Shown here piece by piece: positions 9,740 to 17,162 of a DNA stretch of 64,000 bases. Each line of letters begins with the position of its first letter. The first letter of the stretch is position 1. The notes beneath the pieces are model-generated. The model was not told the DNA's origin. It worked only from the letters and a program-made list of their open reading frames with translations, and did not search any database. Origin of the DNA: Akkermansiaceae bacterium (lineage in GTDB: Bacteria > Verrucomicrobiota > Verrucomicrobiia > Verrucomicrobiales > Akkermansiaceae); assembly GCA_018402445.1 (NCBI GenBank), contig JAGYIT010000017.1, positions 1 through 64,000 of the forward strand. Direction: 5' to 3'. The position numbers and the translations under genes were made by a program.

Positions 9740-10582
9740 ATGAAACCAATCCGCCATCTCACCCTTCTCGCCGTCGCCCTCACCGCGACATTGACCGCCG
9801 AACCCATCCCCGAATCGCTACGCCAGAACGGCTGGTTTATCGGTGCGCAGGCCTACACTTTCAAGGAGTTCACCACCTTCGAGGCCATCGCCAAAACCAA
9901 GGAAGCGGGCGGCAACATCATCGAGATCTACCCCGGCCAGAAGATGAAGCCGGACTCCGATGTGAAGATCCACCACACCATGCCCGAGGAGGCCATCGTG
10001 GAGCTTCTCGCCGAATGCGGGCGGCAGGGGCTGCGTATGGTCAATTACGGCGTCGTCGGCGCGGACAGCCCGGAGGAGGTGAACAGCATCATGGCTTTCG
10101 CGAAACGCCTCGGCCTATACGCCGTGAGCACGGAATCCGCCGAGCAGATCGCCGCGTGGGAGGCGGCCGCCATCGAACATGATGTCAAGGTGGCCTTCCA
10201 CCAGCACGGAGGCTCGATGAGCAACCCGAAATACAAGGTCTGGCACCCGCTCTACATCCGCGGGCTGGTAGAAGGCCGCGACGCGCGCCTCGGTGCCTCC
10301 GCCGACATCGGACACTGGCGCACCTCCCATCTCGATTCCGTCGAGGCCCTGCGCATTCTCGAAGGCCGCATCATCAGCGTCCACCTCAAGGATAAGGAAA
10401 AAGACGGCAACGCCCCCGTCGTCACCGTCGGTACCGGCGTGGTCGATGTCGCCGCCTGCCTCGAGGAGCTGAAAAGGCAGAATTTCAATGGGAATATTTC
10501 CGTCGAGCACGAGAACCACTGGAAGGACAACGTTTCGCACGTGAAAGCCGCCATCGACTTCGTGAAAAAACATCCGAAGTAA
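9740..10582 (+). CDS. Secreted sugar phosphate isomerase/epimerase (AP endonuclease 2-like TIM barrel)
   Basis: The 280-residue protein has a signal peptide ending near TATLTAEP. The mature part matches the xylose-isomerase-like TIM barrel: QAYTFKEFTTFEAI, EIYPGQ, the metal-site stretch VAFHQHGG, ADIGHW, HLKDKE and ISVEHEN. In this family His, Asp and Glu residues bind a divalent metal and act on ketoses or cyclitols. Exported paralogues are numerous in Verrucomicrobiota and Planctomycetota, where the substrates are mostly unknown. A keto-sugar substrate would fit the nearby DUF1080 protein. It converges with the glycosylase gene, with 12 bases between their stops. Confidence 0.82.
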   Translation: MKPIRHLTLLAVALTATLTAEPIPESLRQNGWFIGAQAYTFKEFTTFEAIAKTKEAGGNIIEIYPGQKMKPDSDVKIHHTMPEEAIVELLAECGRQGLRMVNYGVVGADSPEEVNSIMAFAKRLGLYAVSTESAEQIAAWEAAAIEHDVKVAFHQHGGSMSNPKYKVWHPLYIRGLVEGRDARLGASADIGHWRTSHLDSVEALRILEGRIISVHLKDKEKDGNAPVVTVGTGVVDVAACLEELKRQNFNGNISVEHENHWKDNVSHVKAAIDFVKKHPK

Positions 10583-10594
10583 TTCGCAGGCTTT

Positions 10595-11320
10595 TCACCA
10601 AACTCCCAACTCCCTGAGTTGCCTCTCCGCGACCTCCGCCCAACCCCGATTCGCGGCCGGCGAGGCGGGTGAAGGATGGAGAATTTTTCCTATCTTCGCG
10701 CTGATACCAAGCGTGTCACGCGCGTTACTGAGTTGCATCTCCGCATAAGCCCCCACGCCGACCAGCCACTCCGGCTCCAGCAGTTCGATGACACGTCGCA
10801 AGTGCTTCTGGCACACCGCGTCCACCGCCGTCATCTCCGCCGCGCGGATCTTGTCGGGGGTGAGGTTCGCGCCGGTATCCTTCATCCACACAAGCGGGCA
10901 GAAATTGATCACGAGGTGGTCTTGGAAAAAATTCTCCGCATCGGGAAATTTCTCCGAAAACAGCCCCCAAAGCCTCCGGCCGCTGACCTCGGATTTCGGG
11001 CAATCCATACCGAGGATTTTCCGCTTCGGATGCTCGTCGGCGGGTTTGCCGATCTTCGGCTTCAGCCCCATCCAATCCCGCACCGCCGCGATCTCGCCGA
11101 ACGGAACCCCGGTCTGCGCCATGCCGTATGGCCCGGGATTCATGCCCAACATGAGCACACGCTTCCGCGTCGCACCGAATTTTGCCAGATACGCCTCATG
11201 CCCGGCACCCGCGTAATCGAGCGTCAGGTAGATATGAGTGACGGGATCCGAAAATCTCAGCGGGCGGAGCTCATCTGCCAAAGATCTACCCGCATCGATC
11301 AACTCCGTGCACAGTTCCAT
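10595..11320 (-). CDS. SMUG1-like uracil-DNA glycosylase (family 3)
   Basis: The 241-residue protein contains LGMNPGPYGMAQTGVPFGE, the SMUG1 active-site motif (Asn activates water; G-M-N-P-G-P-x-G-M-A-Q-T-G), and the C-terminal HPSPASPAANRGW motif of the uracil-DNA glycosylase superfamily. It should remove uracil or 5-hydroxymethyluracil from DNA as the first step of base excision repair in the cytoplasm. Bacterial SMUG1-like enzymes are less common than Ung. The ATG at 11320 lies eight bases past the stop of the DUF1080 gene. An in-frame upstream ATG at 11401 would overlap that gene and is unlikely. Confidence 0.9.
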   Translation of the reverse strand: MELCTELIDAGRSLADELRPLRFSDPVTHIYLTLDYAGAGHEAYLAKFGATRKRVLMLGMNPGPYGMAQTGVPFGEIAAVRDWMGLKPKIGKPADEHPKRKILGMDCPKSEVSGRRLWGLFSEKFPDAENFFQDHLVINFCPLVWMKDTGANLTPDKIRAAEMTAVDAVCQKHLRRVIELLEPEWLVGVGAYAEMQLSNARDTLGISAKIGKILHPSPASPAANRGWAEVAERQLRELGVW

Positions 11321-11327
11321 GCCCGGA

Positions 11328-11981
11328 TCAATCCAGTTCTTTAATGCGCAGGTTACGGAACTTGTAGGTCTGCCCTTTCTCGCCGTGATGCTGAATGCCA
11401 ATTACGCCGCTCGCATCCTTGTCATCCTCCACATCGGTAGTGACTACACCGTTCACCTCGATGGTGATTTTGTTTCCTTTGCAGGTGATGCGGTAGGTGT
11501 TCCATTCGTTGCGCTTAAACGTGTCACCCGCGCGCTTGCGGAACGCTTCCTCGCTCTCCTTGTTGCCCTTGATCGGGCTAATGAACCATGCCCTGCGGCC
11601 TTCATCATACAATCCGCCCGACCACTTGCGTTTCGGATCCCCGTCCACCTCGGCCTGGTAACCGAAGACCTTGCCCGGCTCGGCGTGGGCGCGGAACATG
11701 AAGCCGCTGTTCGCCTTCCCTTCCGGCAGATGGACATCCCCCTCGAACACGAAATCGCCGTAGGCCTTCTCGGTCACGAGGAAAAATTTCTTATCCGCCG
11801 TGAGATAGATCTCTCCATCCACGACCTTCGCCTCACCGAATTTGTAGGGATTCTTCCAGCCCTCCAGCGTCTTGCCGTTGAAGAGAGGTTTGAACCCGTC
11901 TTCGGCATTGGTATCCTCCGCGAGGCAGGCGGGAAGGCTGAGGCAAAAAAGGGCGGCGATGAGAAGTTTTGCGGATTTCAT
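11328..11981 (-). CDS. Secreted DUF1080 (3-keto-disaccharide hydrolase-like) protein
   Basis: The 217-residue protein has a signal peptide (MKSAKLLIAALFCLSLPACLA) and then a concanavalin-like DUF1080 domain: GFKPLFNGKTLEGWKNP, GDFVFEGDVHLPEGKANSGFMFRA, and the C-terminal VIGIQHHGEKGQTYKFRNLRIK. Some DUF1080 proteins hydrolyse 3-keto-disaccharides; most in Verrucomicrobiota are uncharacterised exported proteins. It is 70 bases downstream of the heme O synthase gene and 7 bases upstream of the glycosylase, so probably co-transcribed with unrelated genes. A lipoprotein cleavage site at LPAC is possible, but the Pro is unusual. Confidence 0.85.
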   Translation of the reverse strand: MKSAKLLIAALFCLSLPACLAEDTNAEDGFKPLFNGKTLEGWKNPYKFGEAKVVDGEIYLTADKKFFLVTEKAYGDFVFEGDVHLPEGKANSGFMFRAHAEPGKVFGYQAEVDGDPKRKWSGGLYDEGRRAWFISPIKGNKESEEAFRKRAGDTFKRNEWNTYRITCKGNKITIEVNGVVTTDVEDDKDASGVIGIQHHGEKGQTYKFRNLRIKELD

Positions 11982-12051
11982 AGTGTTGGTCGGACGTTGT
12001 TTGCTTGGGTTCGATTCGACCTTATCCGCTGCGACTCAGGAAGAAAAATAT

Positions 12052-12948
12052 TCACCTCCGCCACGCGATGAGCAGCAGGGTGAGCGCAGCGGGCAGATAG
12101 AGGAGAGTGGAGAAAAAGAGCACCCGGCAGGATTTCCGCTCGCCGTCCATGATGAAACGGAAGGCCAGCGCCATGATCGCCAGCCCGAAGAGCGGGCCGC
12201 CGACGAGCCACAGCACGCTGGTGAAACCCCAGATCCCCGGCACAAGCGAGAACACCGCGAGCACCAGCGCGAACACCGCACAGAGCACACCGCTTTTCTT
12301 TCCGCTGAAATCCCCGTTCGACCACATCCTGTAACCTGCATCCTCGTATTCCACTCGGCACAGCCAGTTGATCGCGACGAAGTGCGGGAGCTGCCAGAAA
12401 AACAGGATGCCGAAAAGGAACCACGCCTCGGGCGCGAAGATCCCTCCCCCGCCGCCGACCCATCCGATCACCGGCGGAATCGCCCCGGGGATGGCACCGA
12501 CCAGAGTGTTTATGGAGTTCATCCGCTTCATCGGCGTGTACACGAACACATAGATCGCCACGGTCGCCGCGGTGAGATAGGCCGCCGGGCCGTTCACCAT
12601 CACGGCGAGGTGGATGATCCCTACCGCCGAAAGCACCCAGCCCACCGCGAACGCCGTGACCGGGCTCATCCGCCGCGAGGGCAGCGGCCTGTCCGCCGTC
12701 CGTTTCATGACGGCATCGAGGTCGATCTCCATCAACTGGTTGAACGCCGCCGAACCGAACGCCGCAGCCGCCGTGCCGATCAGCGTGTGGAAAAGCGTCG
12801 CCCACTCCATCGGCATCCCTTTCCGCGCCAGCAGGTATCCGAACAGCGCCGTGACCAGCACGAAAAAATTCAGCCGCACCTTCATCAACACGCTGAGATC
12901 CTCCCGCAGGTTCGGGGCTTTGGTGATCAGTTCCTCTTTCTCCTCCAC
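12052..12948 (-). CDS. ctaB: Protoheme IX farnesyltransferase (heme O synthase)
   Basis: The 298-residue integral membrane protein is of UbiA type. It shows the prenyl-diphosphate motif NQLMEIDLDAVMKRTADRP (N-x3-D-x3-D type, then R-T-x-R-P) and the second motif YTPMKRMNSINTLVGAIPGA. Nine or so membrane segments and the length match CtaB/CyoE. It farnesylates heme B to heme O for a heme-copper oxidase. No oxidase subunits are in the window, so the usual cox neighbours are absent. The N-terminus MEEKEELITKAPNLREDL is typical. Confidence 0.93.
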   Translation of the reverse strand: MEEKEELITKAPNLREDLSVLMKVRLNFFVLVTALFGYLLARKGMPMEWATLFHTLIGTAAAAFGSAAFNQLMEIDLDAVMKRTADRPLPSRRMSPVTAFAVGWVLSAVGIIHLAVMVNGPAAYLTAATVAIYVFVYTPMKRMNSINTLVGAIPGAIPPVIGWVGGGGGIFAPEAWFLFGILFFWQLPHFVAINWLCRVEYEDAGYRMWSNGDFSGKKSGVLCAVFALVLAVFSLVPGIWGFTSVLWLVGGPLFGLAIMALAFRFIMDGERKSCRVLFFSTLLYLPAALTLLLIAWRR

Positions 12949-13046
12949 GCCCGCACCTTGCCGCAGCCCAAGCGCGGAGTCCAGCAGGGATCGGCGATCA
13001 GCCGATAACCCCTCTTCCTTGAAAGTTGAAATTTGAGCTTTGAAAA

Positions 13047-14144
13047 TTAGCGAACCACTCTCGCTCCTCCTCCTGAGATCTGCTTCTCCACCTCCCTGCG
13101 GGTCGCCATCGAGGTATCGCCGGGCGTGGTCGATGCCAGTGCGCCGTGCGCCGCGCCGTATTCCACGGCCATCTGCGCGTCGTTGAACTCCAGGAAACCG
13201 AACTGCACGCCGGACGCGAAGGAATCACCGCCTCCAACACGGTCGAGGATTTCCAGGTCATCATATTTCCGCGACTCGTGGAATTTCCCGTTATGCCAGA
13301 GGATCGCAGACCAGTCGTTGATCGTCGCGGTTTTCACGCCGCGCAGCGTGGTCGCGGCCACCTTGAAGTTCGGGAATTCCTTCACCGCCGTCTCGATCAT
13401 CGCCTTGAACGCGTCGAGCTCGATGGTCGAGATATTGTGATCCACGCCCTCGACCTCAAAGCCGAGCGACGCGGTGAAATCCTCCTCGTTGCCGATCATC
13501 ACATCCACATATTTCGCGATCTCGCGGTTCACCTCGCGCGCCTTGTCGAGGCCGCCGATGGTTTTCCACAGCGACGGACGGTAGTTCAGGTCGTAGGAAA
13601 CGATGGTGCCGTATCTGTTCGCTGCCTTCACCGCCTCGACGGTCACCTCAGCCGTCGTCTCGGAAAGCGCCGCATAAATCCCACCGGTGTGGAACCAGCG
13701 CACGCCAAGTTTCCCGAAAATATGATCCCAATCCACGTCGCCCGGCTTGAGCTGCGACGCCGCCGTGTTCCCACGATCCGGATTCCCCACCGCCCCGCGG
13801 ATGCCGAATCCGCGCTCCGTGAAATTCAATCCGTTGCGCACCGAGCGCCCGATCCCGTCATCCTCACGCCACTGGATGAAATCCGTCGCCACCCCGCCCT
13901 GCATGATGAAATCCTCGATGAGATGACCCACCTCGTTGTCCACGAAAGCCGTCACCACCGCTGTATTGTAGCCGAAGCATTTCCGCAGACCCCGCGAGGT
14001 GTTGTATTCCCCGCCGCCCTCCCAAGCGGCAAATTGTCGGGCGGTGCGGATGCGTCCCTCGCCGGGATCAAGGCGCAGCATCACCTCGCCAAGCGAGATC
14101 TGGTCAAAGGCACATTCGGATTTCGGTTTAATGGTCAAAGGCAT
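13047..14144 (-). CDS. kdgK: PfkB-family sugar kinase, probable 2-keto-3-deoxygluconate kinase
   Basis: The 365-residue protein starts MPLTIKPKSECAFDQ. SLGEVMLRLDPGEGRIRTAR and EGGGEYN form the N-terminal substrate region, and GGGDSFASG is the PfkB signature with the catalytic Asp. It should phosphorylate 2-keto-3-deoxygluconate to KDPG using ATP in the cytoplasm. Family closeness to KdgK is good, but other 2-keto sugars are possible. The ATG at 14144 is preferred to one five codons upstream because the conserved N-terminus begins near it. The heme O synthase follows 98 bases downstream. Confidence 0.85.
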   Translation of the reverse strand: MPLTIKPKSECAFDQISLGEVMLRLDPGEGRIRTARQFAAWEGGGEYNTSRGLRKCFGYNTAVVTAFVDNEVGHLIEDFIMQGGVATDFIQWREDDGIGRSVRNGLNFTERGFGIRGAVGNPDRGNTAASQLKPGDVDWDHIFGKLGVRWFHTGGIYAALSETTAEVTVEAVKAANRYGTIVSYDLNYRPSLWKTIGGLDKAREVNREIAKYVDVMIGNEEDFTASLGFEVEGVDHNISTIELDAFKAMIETAVKEFPNFKVAATTLRGVKTATINDWSAILWHNGKFHESRKYDDLEILDRVGGGDSFASGVQFGFLEFNDAQMAVEYGAAHGALASTTPGDTSMATRREVEKQISGGGARVVR

Positions 14145-14235
14145 AACGCCGGGATTCAACGTCCCGGGGCGTTTCCTGTAAAGACGTTTGGAAACAAGGA
14201 ATCAACCACCTCTGCAAATGCCATTACGGGAAGAG

Positions 14236-14372
14236 TTAACCGCGAATCGACGCCAATGGACGCTCATCAAGAGAAAATCAGAGACGCCTCAAGCGATAAG
14301 ACGGGCAAGCGAAGCGCTCATTGAAATTCTTCGACCATCATTCGAGAAAATTCGCGTTCATTCGCGGTTGAA
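14236..14372. repeat. Inverted repeat upstream of arsR
   Basis: TTAACCGCGAATCGACGCCA at 14236-14255 and the oppositely oriented TTCGCGTTCATTCGCGGTTG at 14351-14370 form a hairpin with period-10 words (GCGAATNGAC). It belongs to the same structural class as the repeats at 6199, 29731, 48350 and 53078. The frame of arsR is open through it, but this is not coding. Confidence 0.65.
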
Positions 14373-14413
14373 ATCCATCATCCTTAGCAAACCACACCTT
14401 GACGTAACGAAAT

Positions 14414-14443
14414 TTCTCGTCACGATTTTTCCCGTGACGAGAA
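14414..14443. promoter_or_regulatory. ArsR operator candidate overlapping the arsR start codon
   Basis: TTCTCGTCAC (14414-14423) and GTGACGAGAA (14434-14443) are a perfect 10-bp inverted repeat with a 10-bp spacer. ArsR-family repressors bind such dyads at their own promoters. The GTG start lies in the right half-site, so bound repressor would cover the translation start region. Confidence 0.6.
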
Positions 14444-14820
14444 ACCCCGCTCCCTCCTTCTTCCGCGCCCTCGGCGATGAGACCCGCTGGCGCATCGTCC
14501 GGCTCGTGATGGATCGCGCGCTCTGCGTCTGCGAACTCGCCGATATCCTCGGCATGCCGCAATCCTCCGTTTCCAGCCACGTGCAGATCATCCGCAAGAC
14601 CGGGCTACTGGAGAGCGAGCGCTGCGGAAAATGGACGTATTTCCGCATCCACCCCAACCACTTTTCCCTGCTTTCCCACCTCACCGAATCCTTCCCGAGC
14701 AGCCCCGAACACAAGTCCGACCTGAAAAAAGCGAAAGCCCGCCTCAAGGATCGCGAAAACAGCTGCTGCCCGGGCCCCATCAAACTCGCCCAACCCACAT
14801 CATGCAACTCAACGAACTGA
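14434..14820 (+). CDS. arsR: ArsR-family arsenic-responsive repressor
   Basis: The 128-residue winged-helix protein contains FFRALGDETRWRIVRLVM, then LCVCELADILG, the As(III)-binding Cys-x-Cys pair of ArsR, and the recognition helix SSVSSHVQIIRKTGLLE. A C-terminal SCC motif may add thiol ligands. It represses the operon until arsenite binds. It is the first gene of arsR - DUF6428 - aquaporin - arsC. I chose the GTG at 14434 because the upstream open frame runs through an intergenic inverted repeat. Confidence 0.88.
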   Translation: MTRNPAPSFFRALGDETRWRIVRLVMDRALCVCELADILGMPQSSVSSHVQIIRKTGLLESERCGKWTYFRIHPNHFSLLSHLTESFPSSPEHKSDLKKAKARLKDRENSCCPGPIKLAQPTSCNSTN

Positions 14821-15281
14821 AATCCCTCCTCGCCGGAAATGCCGACCGCCATTTCCGCATCCGCCTGCCGGACGGCGATGCCATCCCGCAGTCCTTCCAC
14901 GTCACCGAGATCGGCCATGTCCGCAAGACTTTCCTCGATTGCGGCGGCACGCGGCGCGAAACCGAAACCTGCCAGCTCCAGGTCTGGGTCGGCGAGGATT
15001 ACGACCACCGCATCGAGACCGGGAAAATGGCGGGTATCCTTGAAAAGGGCAAAGCCGTCATCCCCGATGATTCCGTCCCCGTGGAGATCGAATACGAGGA
15101 TCGCGTAATTTCCCAATACACAATCACCGGCTACGAGATCAACAGCGACGCGGTTATCCTCGTCCTCGCCCACAAGCACGCCGAATGCCTCGCTCCGGAA
15201 CTCTGTGGACTGCCCTCGATCCACCGCCTCCCCGCCCTCGGCGGGAAATCCTCCTGCTGCGCCCCCGGCCAAACCTGCTGA
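14802..15281 (+). CDS. DUF6428 family protein in arsenic operon
   Basis: The 159-residue protein (MQLNELKSLLAGN...) overlaps the end of arsR by 19 bases and ends one base before the aquaporin start, so it is translationally coupled. It matches the DUF6428 type by FRIRLPDGDAIPQSFHVTEIG, CGGTRRETETCQLQVW and YTITGYEINSDAVILVL. Several cysteines, including a C-terminal SSCCAPGQTC tail, could bind As(III). No enzyme motif is seen. Its place in the operon suggests an arsenic chaperone or accessory factor, but this is inference. Confidence 0.75.
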   Translation: MQLNELKSLLAGNADRHFRIRLPDGDAIPQSFHVTEIGHVRKTFLDCGGTRRETETCQLQVWVGEDYDHRIETGKMAGILEKGKAVIPDDSVPVEIEYEDRVISQYTITGYEINSDAVILVLAHKHAECLAPELCGLPSIHRLPALGGKSSCCAPGQTC

Positions 15282-15282
15282 A

Positions 15283-15942
15283 ATGATGAAGCATCGGTTT
15301 TTCGCGGAATTGCTCGGCACCTTCATCCTCGTTTTCGCGGGGACTGGAGCGATGGTCGTGAATGAAATCACCGGCGGTGTGATCGGCCATGTCGGCGTGG
15401 CTCTGACCTTCGGATTGGTCGTGGCGGCGATGATCTACACCTTCGGAGATGTCAGCGGCGCGCATCTCAATCCCGCCGTATCCATAGGCTTCGCGGTGGC
15501 CGGGCGTTTTCCCGCCGCAGATCTGCCCGCCTACCTGAGCGCCCAGATGCTCGGCGCGCTCAGTGCCAGCGGCTCGCTGAAACTCCTCTTCCCGGATTCG
15601 TGGAGGCTCGGAATGACACTTCCGGCAGACACTGCAGCGCAGAGTTTTTTCCTGGAGATCATCCTCACAGCCATCCTCATGCTTACCATTCTCAGTGTCT
15701 CGCACGGCGCGAAGGAGAAAGGCATCACCGCCGCGATCGCGATCGGCTCCGTGGTGGGGCTCGAAGCAATGTTCGCGGGGCCGATCAGCGGCGCATCGAT
15801 GAACCCCGCCCGTTCGCTCGGCCCCGCGCTCGTCAGCGGCCATTTCGATCACATCTGGCTCTACCCCTTCGCCACCATCATCGGCGCGATCCTCGCTATT
15901 CCCCTTTTCAAAATAACCCGCAAACCGGAATCCACCCCATGA
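15283..15942 (+). CDS. MIP/aquaporin-family channel, probable arsenite efflux (AqpS-like)
   Basis: The 219-residue protein has six membrane segments and both pore motifs, HLNPAVS and SMNPARS. In Sinorhizobium meliloti an aquaglyceroporin (AqpS) lies between arsR and arsC and lets arsenite made by ArsC leave the cell down its gradient, replacing ArsB/Acr3. The gene order here is the same apart from the added DUF6428, and no arsB or acr3 is seen. ATGs at 15283 and 15286 are both possible starts. The stop overlaps arsC by four bases (ATGA). Confidence 0.85.
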   Translation: MMKHRFFAELLGTFILVFAGTGAMVVNEITGGVIGHVGVALTFGLVVAAMIYTFGDVSGAHLNPAVSIGFAVAGRFPAADLPAYLSAQMLGALSASGSLKLLFPDSWRLGMTLPADTAAQSFFLEIILTAILMLTILSVSHGAKEKGITAAIAIGSVVGLEAMFAGPISGASMNPARSLGPALVSGHFDHIWLYPFATIIGAILAIPLFKITRKPESTP

Positions 15943-16382
15943 AACCACCCGCCATCCTCATCCTCTGCACCGGCAACTCCTGCCGCTCCCATCTCGCCGA
16001 GGCGATCCTGCGCCGCGCGCTCGGCGACGGATTCCGCGTCGAAAGCGCCGGCTCGAACCCCGCCGGATACGTCCACCCGCTCGCGATCCGCGCGCTGGAG
16101 GAGATCGGCATCGACACCACCGGCCACCACTCGAAGCACATGAACGGTTTCCTCGAAGACCAGGTGGAAACGGTGATCACCGTCTGCGGCAACGCCGACC
16201 AGGCCTGCCCGATGTTCCCCGGCCAGATGAACCGCCATCACTGGCCTTTCGATGATCCCGCCCACGCCACTGGCAACGAGGAGGAACAGTTCGCCGTCTT
16301 CCGCCGCGTGCGTGATGAGATCCTCAAGGTCTTTGGAGCCTATGCCGCAGGGAGGCTGGATGGAATGAACCGAATCATTTAA
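15939..16382 (+). CDS. arsC: Arsenate reductase, thioredoxin-coupled (LMW-PTPase fold)
   Basis: The 147-residue protein carries the P-loop LCTGNSCRS near residues 9-17 (catalytic Cys10-type) and [14 protein letters not shown], whose two cysteines correspond to the Cys82/Cys89 redox pair of the Staphylococcus-type enzyme. It reduces As(V) to As(III) through an intramolecular disulfide relay, with thioredoxin as reductant. It is the last gene of the operon and overlaps the aquaporin stop by four bases. Confidence 0.93.
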   Translation: MKPPAILILCTGNSCRSHLAEAILRRALGDGFRVESAGSNPAGYVHPLAIRALEEIGIDTTGHHSKHMNGFLEDQVETVITVCGNADQACPMFPGQMNRHHWPFDDPAHATGNEEEQFAVFRRVRDEILKVFGAYAAGRLDGMNRII

Positions 16383-16499
16383 ACTCAAGCGCTGCTGGCG
16401 ATCTGTTCGGACGTGCGAGGAATACGACCGTCATTTCCAGTGATATTTTGACGACCGGGGAACAGTCCCATGCCGAAAGTTGAGTATCCGGAAGTATCG

Positions 16500-16805
16500 T
16501 CACGCGACCAGAGGCTTCACCCGCGCCCGGATCGCCGTTGCATGCTGAAACTGAACCACCCGGAGATCGTAGCGGCTTTGGAGGTTGATCCAGAACTGCG
16601 GATCCATGCCGAAGAACGTACCCAAGGTGAAGGCCACCTCCGCATTGATGGCACGTTTGCCTTTGACGATCTCGTTGATTGTTGAGCGGGGAATCCCCGT
16701 GCGCCGGTAAAGTTCGCTTTGGCTGAGTTGATACGCATCGAGAAACTCCTCTTTAAGAAGGCGTCCCGGTGTGACGGCAAGAATGGCTTTTTGTTCACGT
16801 GTCAT
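16500..16805 (-). CDS. higA: HigA-type antitoxin (XRE helix-turn-helix)
   Basis: The 101-residue protein has an HTH of the addiction-module antitoxin HigA family: TPGRLLKEEFLD, LSQSELYRRTGIPRSTINEI and KGKRAINAEVAFTLGTFFG. It neutralises the toxin encoded just upstream (12-base gap) and probably represses the pair. The toxin-first order is typical of higBA. Confidence 0.9.
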   Translation of the reverse strand: MTREQKAILAVTPGRLLKEEFLDAYQLSQSELYRRTGIPRSTINEIVKGKRAINAEVAFTLGTFFGMDPQFWINLQSRYDLRVVQFQHATAIRARVKPLVA

Positions 16806-16817
16806 TGTTCTGAAAGT

Positions 16818-17114
16818 TCAGTGGTAGTCGGTGATTTCGACATCGAAGGCATTTCCCTCACTCCAGCGGAAGCAGATGCGCCATTGATCGTTGATGCGAA
16901 TGCTGTGCTGGCCGGAGCGATTTCCCCTCAGAGCCTCCAGACGATTGCTCGGCGGAACTCGTAGGAAATCGAGGGTTGTGGCGGCATCCAGCATGTTGAG
17001 TTTGGTGATGGCACGATGGAGAAGATCGGCGGGGAAACGTGTCCTCTGGCCGCGCCAAAGCTTTTCCGTTTCCTTATCACCGAAACTTTCGATCACCTCC
17101 CCAATGTTCTGCAT
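16818..17114 (-). CDS. higB: HigB-type toxin (RelE/ParE fold mRNA interferase)
   Basis: The 98-residue protein shows the HigB pattern: IESFGDKETEKLW.G, LHRAITKLNMLDAATTLDFLRVPPSNRLEALRG, then SGQHSIRINDQWRICFRW and VEITDYH. It should cleave ribosome-bound mRNA. Family members start near IESF, so a GTG at 17093 may be the true start, giving 91 residues. It is encoded directly before higA and immediately beyond the 3' end of alaS. Confidence 0.88.
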   Translation of the reverse strand: MQNIGEVIESFGDKETEKLWRGQRTRFPADLLHRAITKLNMLDAATTLDFLRVPPSNRLEALRGNRSGQHSIRINDQWRICFRWSEGNAFDVEITDYH

Positions 17115-17162
17115 TCCAGAACATTTCGCAAGCGGGAAAAGTTCAAATCCGTAGTCGTCGTG

